64,000 nucleotides of DNA from Eretmocerus hayati (taxonomy: Eukaryota > Arthropoda > Insecta > Hymenoptera > Aphelinidae), in assembly GCA_029851415.1 (NCBI GenBank), contig CM056742.1, positions 190,817,344 through 190,881,343 of the forward strand, read 5' to 3'. Of this stretch, positions 12,316 through 25,700 are shown one piece after another. A program made the translations under genes and the position numbers. Position 1 is the stretch's first letter, and each line of letters starts with the position of its first letter. The notes beneath the pieces are model-generated. The model did no database searches, was not told where the DNA came from, and worked only from the letters and a program-made list of their open reading frames with translations.

Positions 12316-15300
12316 GCTACGCTCGTGGCAGATATAATAATTATGCAGATGGGCAATGGTCGTGGCTGCATCCTCTTGTACTGGTTCGTTGTACGTGAAC
12401 GACGCTTCTCGAGCTTCCGGCGGTCAATTTACATCGAGCATTTCTGGTCAGCGCCATGATTTTGTATTTGCTTCGGGCGAGACGCTCAATTATAAAATGC
12501 AGATGCAGCTGCTGATCCTGAAATGTAGAACCTGGTTGTGAAATATTCCACAACCCCTCGGAGATATCACGCCACAGCAGTGAGGTCTTCCACTTTGGTG
12601 TTCCTCCAATTTTTTTCTATTCATATGACATAGTAACGCGTGAGTCTCATGCTTTTCAGGTTGATGGACATTGATTCTGTATCAGAAGTGTGACTTATAT
12701 CAGAGCTATGGACTCAAATACGAGTACAACTAGATAGAATTTCATACGCATTCTGAACATCGCACCCGTGCGAAGATATTATTGCCGGGGCGAAATAGTA
12801 CTTACTTCATCCATTGTATTCTTCCAACAAGTCAATGATGCAATGCTCTGATTGTCAGCGAAAATCGATACAATTGTACGACCGTGGAAGTATCCTCGCG
12901 CGGGTGCGATTTGCGAGAATTTTTACTTCAATGGGTGCCCTGTGGTAACCTGCCTTGGTTGAAAATTGTTCAAATTTGAGAAACGATGATAAACCTGCAT
13001 CAATTGGGACAAAGTCCAACCATTTGCTCCAAGTTTTCCGAAAAAATTTCTTCACTGTACTCTCGTTTCTCTTTATTCCAACAATACCTCCTACGGAGAA
13101 AAATACGTAGAGGGTATCGATATATTCCTGTGCTCATTTGGCAATGAAAGATACCCAGTAAACGATGGTACCGATTGTTAGTTGAAAATCGAGAATCCAC
13201 AAACTCATCAGCTTGAAAAATCGCGTTGACGGTCACAGTGAGTATCAGAATGAGTTGGAAGTGCAGCTCTGGGCCAACGAAGATACGATCTCGGGAGCTT
13301 TGCATCGTAAGCTCCGCGAAACGCAGCTTGGGCGTTCAACGCGCACTCAACTGTATGAGACGGGGTTGTTTGCGCGTTTGAAGTATATATACGCGATGCA
13401 CGGTGATGTGGCGTCGATGGTAGAGGCAAAAGAAGCGAGCGGGGAACAGGCGCACAAAGCCATCAAAGGGCCGCGTTTTTACCGCGCGGCCCGACGTTGT
13501 ACACACTCATCACAGGATATCATCGTTCGGGCTTTTCATCTTGCACTTGCGCACCGTCGTGTACAAGTATCTCGTCGAGTGTCCTTGGCGTGCAGCGTCG
13601 GCCCGAGCCAGGGCGCAATTAGGTACGCGTGCGTCGTACTTGTGTACAAAGACTGAAATTGTTTCAGTGTGCAGTGCGAAGGCATCAGAGGCACAAAAAG
13701 GATCAAAGCACCGCATCGCGGCCCCTCCAAATACACAAGCGCACACGCACACTGCTCGCGGCTAATTAGCCCGAGGAACGGGCTCGCTGTTGCGAAAAAA
13801 TATGATAACAGCGCGCGATGCAGTTCCCGATGCATTCTCCAAAGATGCGAGCTTGCGCGGTCCGGACAAATGCAAAAAGCTCGACTGTGTTAACTGGGCA
13901 GGTGCGTCGTTCGAGACTCTTCGTTTCGCATTCTCCGAGCCCCCAGGAGCCGTCTGTAGAATCAGGGAGGGCATTTTCTACTGGACTCCAGTATCTGTTT
14001 GAGAGACCAACACGAGCTCCAATGATTTTGAAACTATTTCTTGTAACACATCGCAAATTTTTTCAGTTTTCTCAGAAAGATATCAAGTACGTGCCAGGAA
14101 GTGGTCGAGATTGGCGAGGCTTTTGCATCCACGGAGCCTTCACGGTGTGTTAGGGCTTGAAAGGTTGCAACTGCGAAAATCCGATATCCAAGTCGATGAC
14201 CCATTGAGCCGAGAGCCGACGCGAAATGGGCTTGCGCGCTACCCTGCAACTGATGCACCCGCTATCTATCTCTCGCAATATCTCACCGCAAGCCAATTAT
14301 CCGAGCACAGTGACATCCTCCTTGATGCACGCTGGCAGGTATCCTCGTCTCGGTCGTTTCCATTTCGCGCCTCGTTTCCTATCCGATACAACCAGCCCTT
14401 CCAAGAATCTCACCTTTCATGCTGCTGTTGCGGCCACAAATTCATACAACTGATGCAGAGCGAGGGCTCTCACATTGAAACATGGAATCCATTGTGACAC
14501 AAATATTCCCTTGTGGAATTGTCAAATCGGTTCGTTTGGCGGAAAAAGGCCCCCGACTTTCTTACAGATATCAGAAGGATTTCTGAATTGTCATGTCCTT
14601 GTACAAAAACAGATTCAGTCGTCTCATGGTGAGCATATATAGGCCTTGATTCGATGGAGTAATTCGGCAGACAAAAAAGATTTCTCAGTGCAACATTTTT
14701 TCATAAATTAATATGATGTGTTCAGATCGATTATTCATTGAACCTCGGATACCTGTAGGTGGCAGGCTTTTTTAGGCACACGTGAAACTTTAATTCCACC
14801 CGAAACTTTGAACTCTTTTTTGAAATCTGAACCCTACGTGGAGTTCTTATATTTTGGTTTTTTAAAAAGCATTAAATGCAGAATTGGAGTAATTTTACCT
14901 TAAGATATCAACAGGTGAGATATTCAAATTTCACGGACGTCAAAACTCAAAATTTCCATTTGGATCATAAATCTTTCAAATCAAATTCCAATCGTTTCTT
15001 TGAAGTCTATTTGTAATATGAAAATCATTTGAAATTGATGTAAGCAGTATTTATATTTTTTAGTCGTGAAAATTTTCATTACCTAGAAGTAAGAGTAGAA
15101 GTTGACATGATCCGGAATTTCTAGAGAATATGTGCACTCCAAACGTGAAGAAGCAATTGATACCGAATTATAATACTGAAAATATTATATTCATGTTCTG
15201 TTTTCCATGAGGAAATCGAAAAGATCTAGTAATTTTCGTAGGATGTGCCATATTCGGCAACGACTTGAGGTGAAGTGTGAGTGAATCTGACGCTGACCTA

Positions 15301-15750
15301 GGTAAGGTTATAATTGTGCCAGTGTACGATCTTACGTAGAGAACCTTCAATTCAAACTTTCAATTTTTTTAACGGAAAAGCTCTGATATTTGTTTAAGCA
15401 ATTCAGAAAACTCAAGGAACGAGATTGGCATTGAGTAACACAAACACATGGAATCCAAGCGTCACTACCAGAAGATGCACCATCAGTACTCTCCTTCGAC
15501 TACCGTTATATGAGTGGTTCAGAATAAGAATGGACTGATTGTAAGTCCACTTCTAAGACTGTTCATTCCACGATCTTCCACAATTTGAGCATGAATGGAA
15601 GACATTCCGGAATTATTCTCAAAGCCGGAGGGGAATATAGGGGAGGTGGTACAAGTTTTTTGCAGAGGATAAATTGGAAACTGCGAAAACGTGAGGAATT
15701 TTCAGACTGATTTTTTGCACTTTACAAAAGTGGACTTGGCCCACTTTGGT
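12316..15750. other. GC-richer non-coding region then AT-rich region
   Basis: 12316-14500 is noticeably GC-rich for this window, with overlapping open frames on both strands that look like composition effects: none has splice context or a recognised domain. 12765-12930 resembles 39690-39870 inside the large element (shared CAGCGAAAATC, GGGTGC and GAATTTTTACT segments). 14500-15750 is AT-rich without identified features. Confidence 0.3.
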
Positions 15751-16390
15751 TGTGAACCATTCATGCACCAGGATAGTTGCGTAGTGCTGGAATAGATCCA
15801 TCACCATCTCTCGTTGCGGTTGGTAGCATCGAGTGGGTGGCAGGGCATATATCAGCCTGCCATTTTCACTTGCACGCGATACTCTCGGCGATCGCACTGA
15901 TGGATCAAGAGTACTCGCATCTCACAACGGCTGCCGACGTGCGGTGTTTGCGTGCGTGGGCTAATTGCCATATCGAAGCAACGCTTCCCTCGGGTAGATA
16001 GCGTATTCCCTCGGTGTATACCTCCACTAGACCTAGATAGCAGTCACGTGCGCGTGTATCGGCTGCTCTCTATCGTAATCGAACCGTTGCGCTCGCTCTC
16101 GGGACCAGAACTCGTATGCCGGTCATAGGCAATGGTATTTCCCTGATACACGCAAGTGCATCAATCCTCATGCTGTGCTAATTGTTCCATCTTCACCCCA
16201 TCCATCTGCGTCATTGGCAGCCTCCGTATTGAGTGAATTGCGCGCGAGACGGATGCCAACGTCCACATCTCCATCTTGATCAGATCCCGCTGCTGAGTCG
16301 GATTGCCTGAACGAGCGTTGACTCGCACCCCTGAAGGAGTCCGCGCTGTCTCTCGGACAGATTTGCTCTCGTGGCGATCGATTCGCACAC
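15751..16390. other. GC-richer unique block
   Basis: Non-repetitive, no supported exon. It directly abuts the left arm of the 16391-19720 palindrome. Confidence 0.3.
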
Positions 16391-17677
16391 ATTGGCCGCG
16401 ATCGGAGTGAAATGCCTACAGTGTGCGCGCAAGAAAATTTTTGATTTTGCGCCGATGACTCGCGGTGCTCTAAGGTCTTTGCTCTTCCGAAGTTCTCGTG
16501 GGATCTTTCTCAGCATCATTTCTGGATCATTTTCCAACAAGAATCAAAATATTTTGTCGAACTGTTTTTTTTAAGTCAATCTTTCGAATTTTCGATAAAT
16601 TCACTTATCTAAATCACATTCAAGAGACAAGTTATTCAGTGTCCAACGTTGCAATTTCGCAATAACTAGTTAAGAATATCACGAGCTACATGTCTGACTT
16701 ATGACTAGGAAGATCTTCCAAGAACTTCGTGAAATTGAGGTTTTTGTTTTTCGGAATAACAATTTCAAATTTGGAAGTCCCTAACGATAATATACGGTAA
16801 AGGTAACACTAAAACAATGTTGTTCTATATCACTGAATTCATTCGATTGATTGTGTCTTTCTCTCGTGTTCTTCTATGATTCTTGTACATTCATAATCAC
16901 AATCGACAACCATGGTTTTTCAAAACAGAGGAATCAACCTAAGGAATCCTGAGATTCTCTTGTGTTTCTGATATTCTGGGAGGAAATTTTGAAAGCCGTC
17001 GCTGTTTTTGAAAGTTTTGGATCTGGTGAGATCTTGCTTCGGTAATGGACTGGATTCATCATTCGAACCGAATGTCTCTGCATTCTGTGAAAGTCATCCT
17101 GATTTGGAAGTGAGAGCCACCATGAAAGTACGTTAAGTGATGTTTCGAGTTGCAGAGTTCTTCAAAAGAACAAACCAAGAAAGGGCTCGATTTCCCAGCA
17201 AACAAGCAGTGAAATCGGCTCATCGCGATTTTAGTGCCTGTTGAGAGCAATACTAAGTATCGGCTGACCAGTCCAACCATGGGAGTCAGCTATCGAATGC
17301 TGTTTGCGCTCGAAATTCTCGCCACGTGTGAGAAATATTCGAATCCGCGAAATAAGAAACTGACAAGGGGAGGACCAGGCCTTTGGATCACCAATCATTT
17401 CCAAAACTTTTTTACACTTTGGTACTACCTAGAATATGGAAAATCCAGAGTAACTCCGTCAAATGGACCTCCTGTCCAAAGATACAGCCACTGAGATTAG
17501 CATTACCCATATAGGCTCCTGTTAAAAAGAGACTTATATAGATATACTGGCAATGCTAACGTTTTTGCTTGTAGCTCTCGACAGAAGGCCCATTTGACGG
17601 AGTTACTCTGGATTCTTCGTATTCCAGGTGACACAATACTAATAAAATAAAAAATTTTTGGAAAGGATTGATGATCC

Positions 17678-18323
17678 AAAGGTCTGGTCAGAGCAGTGTT
17701 GGCTCAGTCGGTAGCGTGCTAGCTTCGGCATCAACACTGCTCGAGGGGTCGTGGGTTCGATTCCCGGCGAAATCAATCGGAAATTTTTTCTGAGTTTTTT
17801 CGAAGGGAAAAGGACCCACCGCACCCCGCCTGCTTTGGAATGGCGTTTTCCCCGGGATTATCCTTCAGAGAAATTCTGGGTTTCCCCATTTCACGAGGTT
17901 CGACTAGCGGGCCTTGGGCGAATGCGAAGCAAGGGGAGGGTGGGTAACGTAGGGAGTTAATAAGCCAACCCGACGTGCCTTTCCAAGTGTACGGGGAGGT
18001 GCGGGGAATGTCGGCCTTACCGGCATTGGAGTTTGAGTCTCACCAAAATCATGGCCTTGCAAACCATGAAGAGGCTCTCTTCGGGAACGCTAAGGGTACA
18101 GCGGATTCGATGGCTCACTTCGTGAGATAGGGAATGTCGGCCTTACCGGCATTGGAGAGAGGCATACCATGGCTGCAAACCATGGCGTAGGTCACTCCGG
18201 GGAAGCTGGAATCCATGTGTAGAGGAAAAATTCGGGCATAACCCTTCACACCAAGGTGGTAAAGGGGCCCCCAGTGCTAGGCCCAGGAGGCTGCAAGGGA
18301 ATCTCGAAAAAAAAGGTCTGGTC
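17678..18323 (+). mobile_element. tRNA-derived SINE-like retroposon with 12-bp target duplication
   Basis: The same 12-bp direct repeat AAAGGTCTGGTC flanks the insert at 17678-17689 and 18312-18323. The 5' part carries RNA polymerase III-type boxes: A-box-like TGGCTCAGTCGG and B-box-like GGTTCGATTCC, in a tRNA-like layout. A ~550-bp GC-rich body follows, with GGAATGTCGGCCTTACCGGC occurring twice, then an A-run (CGAAAAAAAA). The opposite palindrome arm preserves the unoccupied site near 17375. Length is large for a SINE, so a tRNA-headed composite is possible. Confidence 0.85.
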
Positions 18324-18538
18324 CTCCCCTTGTGAGTGAGGAACTTATTTGTGTCTATTTCAGTTTCCCTCATGATTCCTCGAGTTAATTTCTCTGTTTT
18401 AGGAAAAAATGGAAGTCGATTGTGATTATGTATGTACAAGAATCATAGAATGATAGGAGAAAGAGACACAATCAACCGGATGAATTCAGGAAATCGATAT
18501 ATAAAATAACATTATTGTTTTCTTACCTTGACAGTATA

Positions 18539-19315
18539 TCGACGCCTCTTGCAAAGATCAACGCATCCGCTAACGCCCACGAAGACTAACACGGGGGCCG
18601 AAGTTTAGCATTTGCTTTGTTACGGCCACGAAGATCAACACTTACGCCTCAGCGCCACGAAGATTATCATTACTGCTTAAGACCACGAAGAGTAACACTA
18701 ACTCCTCAAACTGCGAAGATTGACACATTCGCACATTTTTTTCTTGGAGGGATGGAGACTATAAGTATTCCGTCTTAAGGCCACGAAAAGTAACACATTT
18801 ACCTTAGCGGCAAAAAAATTAACACATTCGTAGACTTCATTCTTGAAGGGACGGACGTTATAAGTGCTTCGTCTTGCACGAAATACTTACAGTCTCCCTC
18901 CCTCCATGATTGAAGTCTACCGATGTGTTAGTTTTCGTGCCGCTAAAGAGAATGTGTTTTTCTTCGTGGCCCCAAGACGAAATGCTATGTCTCCGTCCCT
19001 TTGAACGAGAACGTGTGCAAGTGTGTTATCGTTTCCATACCGTTCAGGAGTAAGTGCTAGTTTGATGGGCCGTTGAGCAGTAAGTATTAGTCTTGGTGCC
19101 CCTAAGGTGTAAGTGTTAGTCTTCGTGCCACTAAGGAGTAAGTGTTAGTCTTCGTGGACTTAACGAGAATTCGTTAATCTTCGTGCCCCCAAGGAGTAAG
19201 TGTTAGTCTCCGTGGACCTAAGGAGAATCCGTTAATCTTCGTGTTCACAACGAATAAACGTTAATCTTCGCCAGTCACAAAAAAAGAGGTGTTAATCTTC
19301 GTAAGAGGCGCCGAC
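18539..19315. mobile_element. foldback-type element built of CACGAAGATTAACAC-like repeats
   Basis: Ends are inverted (TCGACGCCTCTTGCAAAGATC left; TCGGCGCCTCTTACGAAGATT right, reversed). The left half is a degenerate array of 'cacgaaga(t/g)(t/c)aacact' units and the right half the same in the opposite orientation (TTAGTCTTCGTG-type). The homologous site of the other palindrome arm lacks it. No coding capacity. Confidence 0.85.
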
Positions 19316-19720
19316 ATTATTGACAGAGACTTCGACATTTGAAATTGCTATTTCGAAAAACTAAAACTCCAAACCGCCAAAATTCTTGAAAGATCTTCCC
19401 AGTCATCAGTCAGACATGTAGCTCAAGATGTTCTTGAGTAATTATTGCAAGATTGCAACGTTGAACACTTGGAAACTTGTCTCATGAATGTGACTCAGAT
19501 GAGTAAATTGATTGAAAATTACAATGATTGACTTAAAAAAAGCAGCTCGACAAAATATTTTGATATTTTTTGGAAAATTATCCAGAATTTTCGTAAACAT
19601 TATTGGAAATATAAGTTAGAGGCTCGAACAGAACAATAATAATCATCGGCGCAGAAGCAAAGACTTCTTTGCGCGCGGGCTGTAAGCATTTTGCTTCGAT
19701 CGCGGTCCTCTAAATCCCCT

Positions 19721-21030
19721 GCAAACATCCCATCAACTTGAGTCACGCCTCCTTAGATCACGTCCTTCTCAACTCAACTCCTTTGACAACTTTTCCGTTT
19801 GCCTCTGTGAAAAAATGTATCTACCTTAGAATCTGCGAGAATTCTTGTTCAAACACTCGTACAAAGTCAGATTCTCCTTGCATGGCGATTCTCTCCCAGA
19901 TTTTGTAAATCAAGCAAAATAATTTGAGCATACGTCCCCGAGATCAAACGAACCACATCTCGTGTAAAAGTCTGGAATCGGAGAGGTGCTGAAAAATGCA
20001 AGTATTGGGGAACGTCAAGATTTTGATTATCTAAGACATTCCTCATGAGCTGGCTATTCCTCTACCGGTTCGCAAATTCGATATTCATGCGACATTTTAA
20101 AGTCACGAGTTCGCCTCCTATGGCAGCTCATATATAGAGCTTAGTTCACAGATGACTCGCAGAGACAGGCCATATCGAGGTGTTGCTATCGAGAAAGCGA
20201 TCCGCGGCCGATGAATCGTTTTGATCAACTCACGCCACGTGCACCCGAATTCAGACTCTGTCAGATGGGATTCGCAAAAAATTCGATTATACTCCAGCTG
20301 CCGTCGGCGAGCGATTGCGAACTCGTGTGTCCGATTCAAGCACACCCGATAACCGAATGTCCAAATGAACTCGCCAACTGAACAGATTCATTAAATTGGA
20401 ATACGCGAGAGCTCCAACGAGAATGCAATTTCGATAGCAGCGGATAATGACCATTTTCACATGTGTCACTTCCGTAAAGACTCGATTCACTCGAGTGGGG
20501 ACTTTATTTAAATGAGATTACGTATCATCTACCGAAATTGCAGAGAAATTCTCGCTGCACGGAACTTTTAGTCCGGGAGCTGGATAGGCTCACTTATGCG
20601 CTGAGAGCTGCAGACATGAATCAAACGTTTCTCAACGCATTCTTCTTCGTAGAATCCGAATTCGTTGGTATTTTTTCGATAAGTGGCGGGAATCACCTTC
20701 AAAAATGTAAATTTTATATCTGAAAGTCAATTTTTTGCGTGCGGGTAAGGGAAACAGTCTACCAAACTACTTGCATGACCTCGTACACTCAACAGTCTGA
20801 GCAAAAAAACGTCTAAATATCATTTTGCTTTCTCTAAAGAGAAAGCTTTGTTTTCGACACAGCAAATTTTTGATCAATTTTTCCATTCAACTCAATATTT
20901 TCTTCAACATAATTCATCTTATCACAAAAGTGCTTCAGCCATCTTATTCCTCTCGCCAAAATCTAACGATTGTAAGTAACACTTTTCTCCTTATAATCCT
21001 CAAAAACCCCCCAGTGACTCATCTCTCCGG
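19721..21030. other. non-coding region
   Basis: 19721-20700 is mixed-composition unique sequence and 20700-21030 AT-rich. No supported exon, RNA or repeat. Confidence 0.3.
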
Positions 21031-21038
21031 CCCTTTGT

Positions 21039-21073
21039 CTGTGTGTGTGTGTGTATGTGTGTTGTTTTTTTTT
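21039..21073 (+). repeat. (GT)n microsatellite followed by a poly-T tract
   Basis: TGTCTGTGTGTGTGTGTGTA then TGTGTGTTG and T9. Simple sequence only. Confidence 0.85.
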
Positions 21074-21229
21074 TGCGCCACTCTTTCTCTTCTACACTCC
21101 ACTTTATCGATTTTTGCTTTTCTACAAGTTGTAGAGAATCACTCAGAGATGAGACCAGTGATTTGTCTGGTCTCCTCTCCAAATCAAATCTGATTTAAAC
21201 GTTTTTTGAGGTAAAATCGCTGAAATTGT

Positions 21230-22310
21230 GTACTTTCATACTAAAATATCTCTTTCTAACTTCACCTTGCCCCAATTTTGATTACCTAGGCTATGGTTTT
21301 TTTGGCTCAATCTATCTTTTGGTTAATACCGAAATTCCATTCAAACTCCATCAACGTAAATTTTTATAAAAAAACCGAAATTTCCAACAAAAACAGCAAT
21401 TTGAGCATGTTGAGACCTATTTTATCGAAATTCTGTTTCAACCAAATTACACGTTTTGCTAAAAAAACCTCACTCTAGGTAGCCCAAATCCCGATAACTA
21501 TTTTCCTCACAAAAATAACTCAAAATATACAAAAATATTTTTTTCAATATTCATACTTTCCTCATATCTCTCCTCTAAATTAATTTATTCAAATTTTACT
21601 CAACTAAGTTGATACTTTTTCATCGTTCTAAATCGATTGGTTGATACCGAATTTTCTCAAAATCCGTTTTAATACATTCAAAATCCGATTTATTCCCGAA
21701 TAATCCAAATTTTTTCAAAATACTCCATTTTTATAATCCTTACACCAACTATATTAAAATTTGCCCTCAATCATACTACATATATCCCATGGAAAACCCT
21801 AGTTTAGGTCATCTGAATTCCCCTAAAAGGCAATCTCCTTATAATAACTCAAAATATTAGAAGGAAATCGCATCTAAAATTCATTTTCCGCTATTACCCA
21901 CCCCCTAAACTAATATATACAAATTTTACTCAACTAAGTTTATACTTTTTCATCGTTCTAAATCGATTAGTTGATACCGAATTCTTCAAAATCCTTTTAA
22001 ATACATTCAAAATCCAATTTATCGCCAAAAAATCCAAATTTTTTTTTAAAAACTCCATTTTTATGATCTTCTCACCAACTATATCAAAATTTTCCCTCAA
22101 CCAGACTACATATCTTCCATTAAAAACCCCAGTTTAGGTCATCTTAATTCCCCTAAAAGTGAATCTCGTAATAATAACCCAAAATATTAGAAGAAAATTG
22201 CAGCTAAAATTCATTTTATCCTCATATCTCCCTCTACAACTAATCTATCCACCTTTTAATGGACTAGAGAGATACTTTTCCCTCATTCTACATCGATTGG
22301 TTGGATGCAA
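21230..22310. repeat. 330-bp tandem repeat (about three units, decaying at the edges)
   Basis: The landmark CAAATTTTACTCAACTAAGTT recurs at 21590 and 21920, with a diverged third at about 22250, giving a constant 330-bp period. Each unit also holds ATCGATTGGTTGATACCGAA-like and TAGTTTAGGTCATCT-like landmarks. A weaker relative lies upstream at 21230-21560. Very AT-rich and non-coding. Confidence 0.85.
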
Positions 22311-22586
22311 TCATTGGATTGTGAGTGTGATATGAAATGCAATTAAATTAGATTAAAAAATATAACTATTTTGTAGGAATCCAAATCATCATTTTGGAAT
22401 TTGATCAGTTTTGCAAATTTCTCATTAGTTTCAGTGAACCTCTTAAACTATTCCGCTAAGAGAAAGCATTCTGCTAATCTCATTTAGCAGCGTGTTTGCA
22501 ATCATGCGCGTATAGTTAGTGCGTAAAGACCATTTTTTCGGTGCGTAAGGAAAAACTTCACGCACATCGAATTGCGAAAAATATCG

Positions 22587-22714
22587 TACGAAACGACTTC
22601 GATACTTTACGCACTGTCGGAAACTTTACACACTCGAGTAACACTTTACGCACTGTTGTTGCCCTCGTGTGTAAAAATTTCCGGCAGTGCGTAGAGAATC
22701 AAAGTCGTTTCGTA
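22587..22714. repeat. long imperfect hairpin (about 55-bp arms)
   Basis: The arms begin TACGAAACGAC and end GTCGTTTCGTA; both include TACGCACTG(T/C)CGGAAA. The loop also repeats TTTACGCACTG. Structured non-coding element, probably a small MITE. Confidence 0.75.
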
Positions 22715-22759
22715 ATATACTATTTTAATACTTTCGCTCCGATATACAGGGTATCGAAG

Positions 22760-25700
22760 CTTCATCGGAGTCGTTTCGTCTTCTCGAAGGGCCAAACTCG
22801 GATCTATCGCTGAATAATTTTTTCATATCCAGATCATTGATGCAGCTCAAATTTACCATTCCCGAGCCTGATGAACCCAATGTACAGAGTCTCCAAGCAT
22901 TGAGATGCTCATCCCGCCCGACACGAATGAGTTTCGGTCTCATCATACTGGCGAGCATACCTATACAATGGATTTCCAAAGAGAAATTAGTACCTTCTAC
23001 CCGACCTATGGCTCCTACATTGAAACTTTGCTTATCCGCACTGTATTGTATTGCGAATTATGCTTTATTGAGGCCTCAGTTGATGGCGAGTTTTGGAAAT
23101 ATGCCGCGCATCGCAACCTCATGATTACTCGCGAGAGTAGCTTACACTGATCACAAATTTAGCCACTGTTTGCCTATTAGAGCATTCGTGGTTAGAATTC
23201 AGCGAATTGAGCTCAAGTCTTAAAAGAGCAAAGCCGAAATAAAGCAAGGTCCGACCGGACGCTGATATGTTTCACTGATTTACGATAGTCCGTGCGCGCG
23301 CTTCCCTGCTCAGACATTGCCGATACTCCGTGCTTGTTGAATGTTGTAACTGATGTTGGGGGAGTTCGCTATGGCAATCGGTAAATTTGTGTAACAATCT
23401 CTGTGTTTCATATTTTTGCGGTTCCAATAAATTATATTATTGCAATCGGGAAATTTGTTGGGCTGGATGATTTGTTCCTTCGAGCTCTGCGTGCACAAAT
23501 TGGAATACTGCTCTCCGTCCCTCGGCTCCAATTGTTTCCTTCTTACACCCCTACAAGCGCTATCCATTGCGAGTAAAGCCCTGTATCGTCTAGCTATTCA
23601 ATATGTTCGTAAGGATACGCGGTATGTACTCTCTTCTAGATCTTCATAATTTTAGAAATGTTGTCGACTCATCCATCTTTGCGATGATATGCAGTCATTT
23701 CAAGACATCATCATCTCACATTTTCACTTTTCGCTAATGATGTCAAATTTGATAGATATACCACCATCGCTTACATTTACAGTCGATGTCTCGGGTGTTT
23801 CAATTGATGCCCTGCGAGCCACTTACAAAATTTGCTTGCAAGCACCTGGCCTGATTTTGCGCAGCGTACGCCTATGCTCGAATGAACCAATCAGTTTATG
23901 AGCATTGTTGATGAGGCCGATGGCTGTGCCGGGGACGGCTCGCGCGTGGCTTGGAATCAGCCCGTGCCGAGGCACATTCATTCTTTACGAGTGGTCCTCC
24001 AATTAGTTTAACACGTAGATGCGCGTCGACAACGTAGCCGAGCTGCTGAGACGAATGGCAACCAAGTGCACTCGAGTTTTACGCCATCTTGCCAACTTGG
24101 GGGGTTTCAAAAAATTTATCAACGCACTGCAATCACAGATTGATTCATGCAAAGTTAGGCATACTCAAACATTTTCCCAAAATCATCACTTCACCTCTGT
24201 TAGTTATTCTTATTCATCGAGCGGTTCAATGCAATATAATAACGGCGACTCGTGGTATACATTGGGCAGAATAAATTTTTGTCAGTTGATTGGAGTACAC
24301 TGAGGCGTGCGTGTATTTGCGCGGGTTATCGTGTTGCATCATCATCTGGATTGCGCCGCACTAGGTACGAGAACGGTACGGGTCCATTTCAGATTTCAAA
24401 ATTTCGCGGCCATCGCTGTCCGAAAAATTCCAATGATGTCATCTGAAACAGCGTCTCTTTGTACGACGCAAACATGCTACAAGTGTATGTTCCCAAAAGG
24501 GGATCGATGATGTAAAGAGCTTCCAATTAACCAGAGCAATTTCGTGAAACTCTGGAACGGGCTCGTACCGTTCTGGCCCGGAGCCGCTCATCTAGTTGCA
24601 CGACACATACCGGCTAATATACCTGGATCGTTTGCCAATGATGCCGCAAAGTCGATTTAATTGACGGCGAGCGTACGGCGGGATTAATTACGGTACTGTG
24701 CTCAACACGGATGGCACTTGTCTCTTGTTAGAGGGGTTAAATGGTCTGTTGAATAAAAGTCGGGCGTCTATGGTCGGGCAAAACCAGACTACGCAGAATG
24801 ATACGATCGAAGAGTTGCGCATTAATTACCGCGACTAATATTTGCATCTCGAGGACGTTTACGAGAGTGGACTCGTGTAAGAACTGGCCCGGATTTTCAT
24901 CAATTCCATCCCTGATAGAAACAATGCTATTTTTGACCTGTATAGCCATAAAAAGTTGAGAGCGTGAAAATTTTTGGGCTAATTCGTAATTGCATTGCAT
25001 GTGAGAAATTGACTATTCTATGGCTCCAGGCCCGTTACATAAAAGAATATTTTTACTGAAGATGCGTCGGTGGTGCCTTCGCACCGTGAAGAGGTAGCCT
25101 CGAGATTTTTTGTGCAACTGTTTGCTTTGTCCTCTTGGGAAATAGTTGATAGGTATCAATGTCTTAGACCAACTCACCCAAATGTTGTACATCTCATAAA
25201 TCAAGCCCTAAATGTCGGGTCCATGGAATGTGGTATTATAACCTATGACCTCTGGATGTTGGCGTCGACAAGGATGCCAAACAATTATTCTCGCAATTTT
25301 ATCTCAAAACTCAGTAAAATCTGGAATAAGTTTTATTACTTTCAACATGCGCTGACTGATTCGAGATTCCTGTCTTTTTCATAAGTAATGAGATTTCAGC
25401 CAAAAAGTGCAAGCATGTGAAACCAAGGCTTCAAATTCAAGTCTTTTCTGGGATCCTTCGTCCCGATCAGAAGTAAAAATGTCAGTTGAACAAATGAAAA
25501 AGCAAGAAACGATTCGAACCTGATGTTTTGAATATCCTAGTGTGAACAAAAAACTTACATTCTGGCGTGATAATTAAGAATATTAATTCCGTGAAAAGTG
25601 CGTTCACGACTGGACAGTGATGGATTCTTCTGCGGGAATTATTTCTTGTAACTATTCGATAAATTCAGATGAACCTTGCGTTGAGAAGATCATACGCAAA

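Larger units (their letters stand above)
16391..19720. repeat. large imperfect palindrome centred near 17525 with nested insertions
   Basis: The left arm (16391-17525) and the right arm (17530-19720) are reverse complements with indels. Matched landmarks include ATCAAAATATTTTGTCGARCT (16545 and 19545), GAGCTACATGTCTGACT (16683 and 19424), the ATGATTCTTGTACAT segment (16877 and 18434) and AGTAACTCCGTCAAATGG (17449 and 17600). The right arm contains two insertions absent from the left (17690-18311 and 18539-19315), and about 0.35 kb of the left arm is missing from the right. Confidence 0.85.

Noticed and set aside
17690..17765. tRNA gene
   Set aside because: A- and B-box sequences are present, but no proper acceptor stem; it is the head of a retroposon with target duplication.
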